Shown here: positions 34,383 to 35,858 of the stretch, piece by piece | How the letters are laid out: the number at the start of each line of letters is the position of its first letter | Numbering within the stretch: position 1 is the stretch's first letter | DNA from: an uncultured Lachnospiraceae bacterium | GTDB lineage: Bacteria > Bacillota > Clostridia > Lachnospirales > Lachnospiraceae | Assembly: GCA_910577175.1 (NCBI GenBank) | Contig: CAJTLU010000002.1 | Coordinates: 298,677-334,534, forward strand | Reading direction: 5' to 3' | DNA length: 35,858 nt | Notes under the pieces: model-generated | The model's input: the letters and a program-made list of their open reading frames with translations, nothing else | What the model was told of the DNA's origin: nothing | The model's database searches: none | Position numbers and translations under genes: made by a program

Positions 34383-35276
34383 ATGACAAAAAACAACAAG
34401 AGAAAGAAGCATAGTATCAGCAGAAGAAGGCATGTCCGTGCCGCCTTGCTGATAACGGCAGCACTTCTGATGGTGACAGCTGCGGGTTGCTCTAAGAAGC
34501 CGTCGGAGCCTTCGGTAATGCCGACCGGGGAGGCAACACCGGAGCCTACAGAAGCTGTAACGAGGACGCCGGAGCCTACAGAAGCTGTAACGGTAACGCC
34601 GGAACCTACAGAAGCTATAACGGTAACGCCGGAGCTTACGGCAGCGCCAGAATCGATAGTGGAGATTTCTAAAGCACAGGTCGGCGATACGGTGCAGTTC
34701 GGAAGCTATGAGCAGGACAATGATACTGAAAACGGAGCGGAGGCAATCGAGTGGCTCGTACTGGATAAGCAGGACGGAAAGCTTCTGCTGCTCAGTAAAT
34801 ATGCGCTGGATGCCCAAAGATATAATGAAGAATATACAGATGTGAACTGGGAGAAGTGTACGCTGCGGGGCTGGCTGAACAGCACATTTTATAATACCGC
34901 GTTCAGTCAGACCGAGCAAGGGCGTATCGCGACGACGAAGGTAAAGACTGAGGATAACCCATACTATGACACTGAGGGTGGAAACGATACGGAGGATAAG
35001 GTATTCCTTCTCAGTATTGGGGAAGTACTGAATTACTTTGACCCTGACGCCCCTGCGTGCTGTGCGAAAGTAACGGCGTACGCCAAGGCACGGGGCGGAT
35101 ATGTCAGCAGCGATTCCGACTTCGCCGGAATCGGCGTGTGGTGGCTGCGCTCGCCGGGCTTTTCTAGTCTCGATGCCGCGTTTGTGAACTCCTATGGCGT
35201 CTCCCACAGTGGCTACTATGTGAACGATACCGGCACTGTCGTGCGTCCTGCTTTTTGGTTAAATCTGGAACCGTAG
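34383..35276 (+). CDS. DUF6273-like lipoprotein, candidate DGR variable protein
   Basis: A 297-residue surface lipoprotein. Residues 1-36 form a basic, hydrophobic signal with lipobox T-A-A-G-C (Cys36). Residues ~45-92 are a stalk of TPEPTEAV repeats. The rest resembles DUF6273: GDTVQFGSYEQDN, IEWLVLDKQDGKLLLLSKYALD, LRGWLNSTFYNTAFS, DKVFLLSIGEVLNYF and the ending WWLRSPG to VRPAFWLNLEP. Proteins with this tail, probably C-type-lectin-like, are diversified by DGRs in gut Firmicutes (my recollection, not checked). Between the two anchors every non-conserved codon is NNY. AAGGGGGA precedes the ATG. Ligand binding is inferred; the binding partner is unknown. Confidence 0.85.
   Translation: MTKNNKRKKHSISRRRHVRAALLITAALLMVTAAGCSKKPSEPSVMPTGEATPEPTEAVTRTPEPTEAVTVTPEPTEAITVTPELTAAPESIVEISKAQVGDTVQFGSYEQDNDTENGAEAIEWLVLDKQDGKLLLLSKYALDAQRYNEEYTDVNWEKCTLRGWLNSTFYNTAFSQTEQGRIATTKVKTEDNPYYDTEGGNDTEDKVFLLSIGEVLNYFDPDAPACCAKVTAYAKARGGYVSSDSDFAGIGVWWLRSPGFSSLDAAFVNSYGVSHSGYYVNDTGTVVRPAFWLNLEP
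34536..34655 (+). repeat. 30-bp coding repeat in the lipoprotein stalk
   Basis: Four units start at 34536, 34566, 34596 and 34626, each encoding about T-P-E-P-T-E-A-V-T-V. The fourth is diverged. Confidence 0.85.
35139..35258 (+). other. Candidate DGR variable region at the 3' end of the lipoprotein gene
   Basis: The anchor codons for WWLRSPG (35139-35159) contain no adenine. From 35160 to 35240, 20 non-conserved codons all have the form NNC or NNT, while the interspersed conserved codons (GCC GCG GTG GGC) contain no adenine. The anchor VRPAFW (35241-35258) also lacks adenine. This is the pattern left when only the adenines of AAY template codons are mutagenised. Two codons remain AAC. Confidence 0.75.
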
Positions 35277-35284
35277 CTCTTAAG

Positions 35285-35305
35285 CTGCGCCATAGCGTGG
35301 CGCAG
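35285..35305. promoter_or_regulatory. GC-rich 8-bp hairpin/cruciform after the variable region
   Basis: CTGCGCCA and TGGCGCAG are exact complements around a 5-nt loop, 8 nt after the stop codon. DGR variable regions characteristically have a short GC-rich inverted repeat at this place. No T-run follows, so it is unlikely to be a terminator. Confidence 0.65.
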
Positions 35306-35327
35306 TAATCTACGGGAGCGTACCCCC

Positions 35328-35420
35328 ATGAAGCGTTTTGTCAAGTGCCTTTTTGAGTTATTGACGCAAAACCTACCGGCAGCCGCAGCAGTAGTGCGGA
35401 CGGTTTTGCCGTTAGAATGA
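35328..35420 (+). CDS. Possible 30-residue peptide ORF
   Basis: ATG to TGA encodes MKRFVKCLFELLTQNLPAAA and a short tail. A GGGAG lies about 12 nt upstream. Beyond the TGA the same frame stays open for another ~40 codons. It may be part of a conserved non-coding segment rather than a gene. Confidence 0.2.
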   Translation: MKRFVKCLFELLTQNLPAAAAVVRTVLPLE

Positions 35421-35515
35421 AGCGGACGAAAGCGGGGGTTGCTTCCAGCGGGAAAATATGCGATACTTCGAAGCAACAAACCAACCGACAAATCGAGATT
35501 TGGCGAGCACATTAA
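35417..35515 (+). CDS. Possible 32-residue peptide ORF
   Basis: Its ATG overlaps the stop of the previous small ORF as ATGA, a coupling arrangement, and it encodes a basic peptide starting MKRTKAGVASSGK. No family is recognised. Confidence 0.2.
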   Translation: MKRTKAGVASSGKICDTSKQQTNRQIEIWRAH

Positions 35516-35534
35516 ATTTCCGATTTATTAGGGA

Positions 35535-35543
35535 TGCTATAAA
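35535..35543 (+). promoter_or_regulatory. Weak extended -10 before the DUF218 gene
   Basis: TGC-TATAAA, 35 bp before the start codon; the -35 region is poor. Confidence 0.3.
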
Positions 35544-35577
35544 TGGATTTTCAAAAGATATGGAGCAGAGATAGCAT

Positions 35578-35858
35578 ATGTGGGTATCAAAGATAAGAAA
35601 AGAAGAGCTGACGAATGATGTGGTAGATCGTCTTTTATTTGAAGGCTTGAATGATAATGGTGCAAGTGTTGACTGTATTATCGTTTTGGGCAGTATAAAA
35701 GCCGCAAAATATAGAGTTCCTGTAGCAGCTAAGGTGTTTTTTTCGGGAAGGTCTGAAAAGATAATGTTGTGTGGAGGAAAAATAAGAAACTTTTCAAGTG
35801 GACGTATGGCAGAAGCAGATAATATGTATAAAAAAGCCTTAGAATTAGGCATTCCAGA
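35578..35858 (+). CDS. YdcF/SanA-like DUF218 protein (5' part, cut by the window end)
   Basis: An open frame from ATG at 35578 continues without a stop to the window edge (93 codons). An in-frame TAG lies just before the ATG, fixing the start. VDCIIVLGSIKAAKYRVPVA, a Gly-rich CGGK turn and EADNMYKKALELGIP match the N-terminal half of DUF218 proteins (a first strand with an LG-S turn, then SGG-like and EA-x-x-M motifs). The family is linked to envelope or sugar-nucleotide metabolism, but exact roles are poorly known. A+T content is higher than in the genes to the left, consistent with a different origin. There is only a weak ribosome binding site. Confidence 0.7.
   Translation, partial: MWVSKIRKEELTNDVVDRLLFEGLNDNGASVDCIIVLGSIKAAKYRVPVAAKVFFSGRSEKIMLCGGKIRNFSSGRMAEADNMYKKALELGIP

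Larger units (their letters stand above)
35277..35577 (+). other. Region between the lipoprotein gene and the DUF218 gene
   Basis: It holds the 8-bp hairpin at 35285-35305, two short overlapping ORFs (35328-35420 and 35417-35515) and a weak extended -10. No reverse transcriptase, Avd-like gene or adenine-rich template repeat matching the variable region is seen here. Confidence 0.5.

Noticed and set aside
34242..35207. 321-codon minus-strand ORF over the lipoprotein gene
   Set aside because: Antisense to an ORF with signal peptide, lipobox and domain motifs; its own sequence is the Arg/Tyr-rich complement of the TPEPTEAV repeats.
35412..35852. 146-codon minus-strand ORF at the right edge
   Set aside because: Antisense to the DUF218-like frame, whose motifs are recognisable; no ribosome binding site is seen for it.
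35277..35858. DGR reverse transcriptase or template repeat in the window
   Set aside because: No frame shows reverse-transcriptase motifs, and no AAC/AAT-rich segment matches the variable region; the last gene is DUF218-like.

Overview
The window looks like a chromosomal segment of a spore-forming, low-to-mid GC Firmicute, most likely of the class Clostridia and family Lachnospiraceae. The evidence is spo0A and spoIVB, a MurE carrying the DNPR motif of meso-diaminopimelate ligases, a PASTA-domain Ser/Thr kinase with its PP2C phosphatase, strong AGGAGG ribosome binding sites, frequent TTG/GTG starts, and Pro/Thr-rich lipoproteins. No rRNA, tRNA or CRISPR array is visible.

Layout. 1-190: two copies of an 87-bp GC-rich tandem repeat running into pheS. 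189-3664: pheS-pheT. 3796-7563: a very long secreted protein of about twelve bacterial Ig-like (Big_2) repeats. 7573-10699: recN and spoIVB. 10700-14830: an accessory stretch splitting the usual spoIVB-spo0A neighbourhood. It holds a 23-bp perfect hairpin, four and a half copies of an 86-bp tandem repeat, an unknown lipoprotein, a convergent XRE/TPR-type regulator with a candidate operator, and a GNAT acetyltransferase. 14978-17325: spo0A, whose promoter is bracketed by two matching inverted repeats, then glgA with its own promoter and terminator. 17409-31731: a dense same-strand run, murE-priA-def-fmt-Zn protease-rsmB-rlmN-PP2C-PASTA kinase-rsgA-rpe-PilZ-thiN, linking wall synthesis, replication restart, translation initiation and rRNA methylation, Ser/Thr phospho-signalling, ribosome maturation and pentose/thiamine metabolism. 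31823-32941: ychF with its own promoter.

Right end (33123-35858). A divergent Lgt-family gene is followed by a broken lipoprotein remnant, then an intact DUF6273-like lipoprotein behind a near-perfect sigma-A promoter. The last ~120 bp of that gene look like the variable region of a diversity-generating retroelement (DGR). All 20 non-conserved codons between the WWLRSPG and VRPAFW anchors end in C or T, the conserved codons between them contain no adenine, and an 8-bp GC-rich hairpin lies 8 nt after the stop. This is the expected footprint of adenine-directed mutagenesis from AAY template codons. No reverse transcriptase or template repeat is in the window, so the machinery would have to act from elsewhere. 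The neighbouring remnant keeps the signal peptide and the VRPAFWL tail of the same gene type but has lost the middle, so the locus appears to have held at least two such genes. The window ends inside a YdcF/SanA-like (DUF218) gene.

Most housekeeping assignments rest on family motifs read directly. The DGR interpretation, the operator candidates and the repeat families are inferences testable by the comparisons listed.
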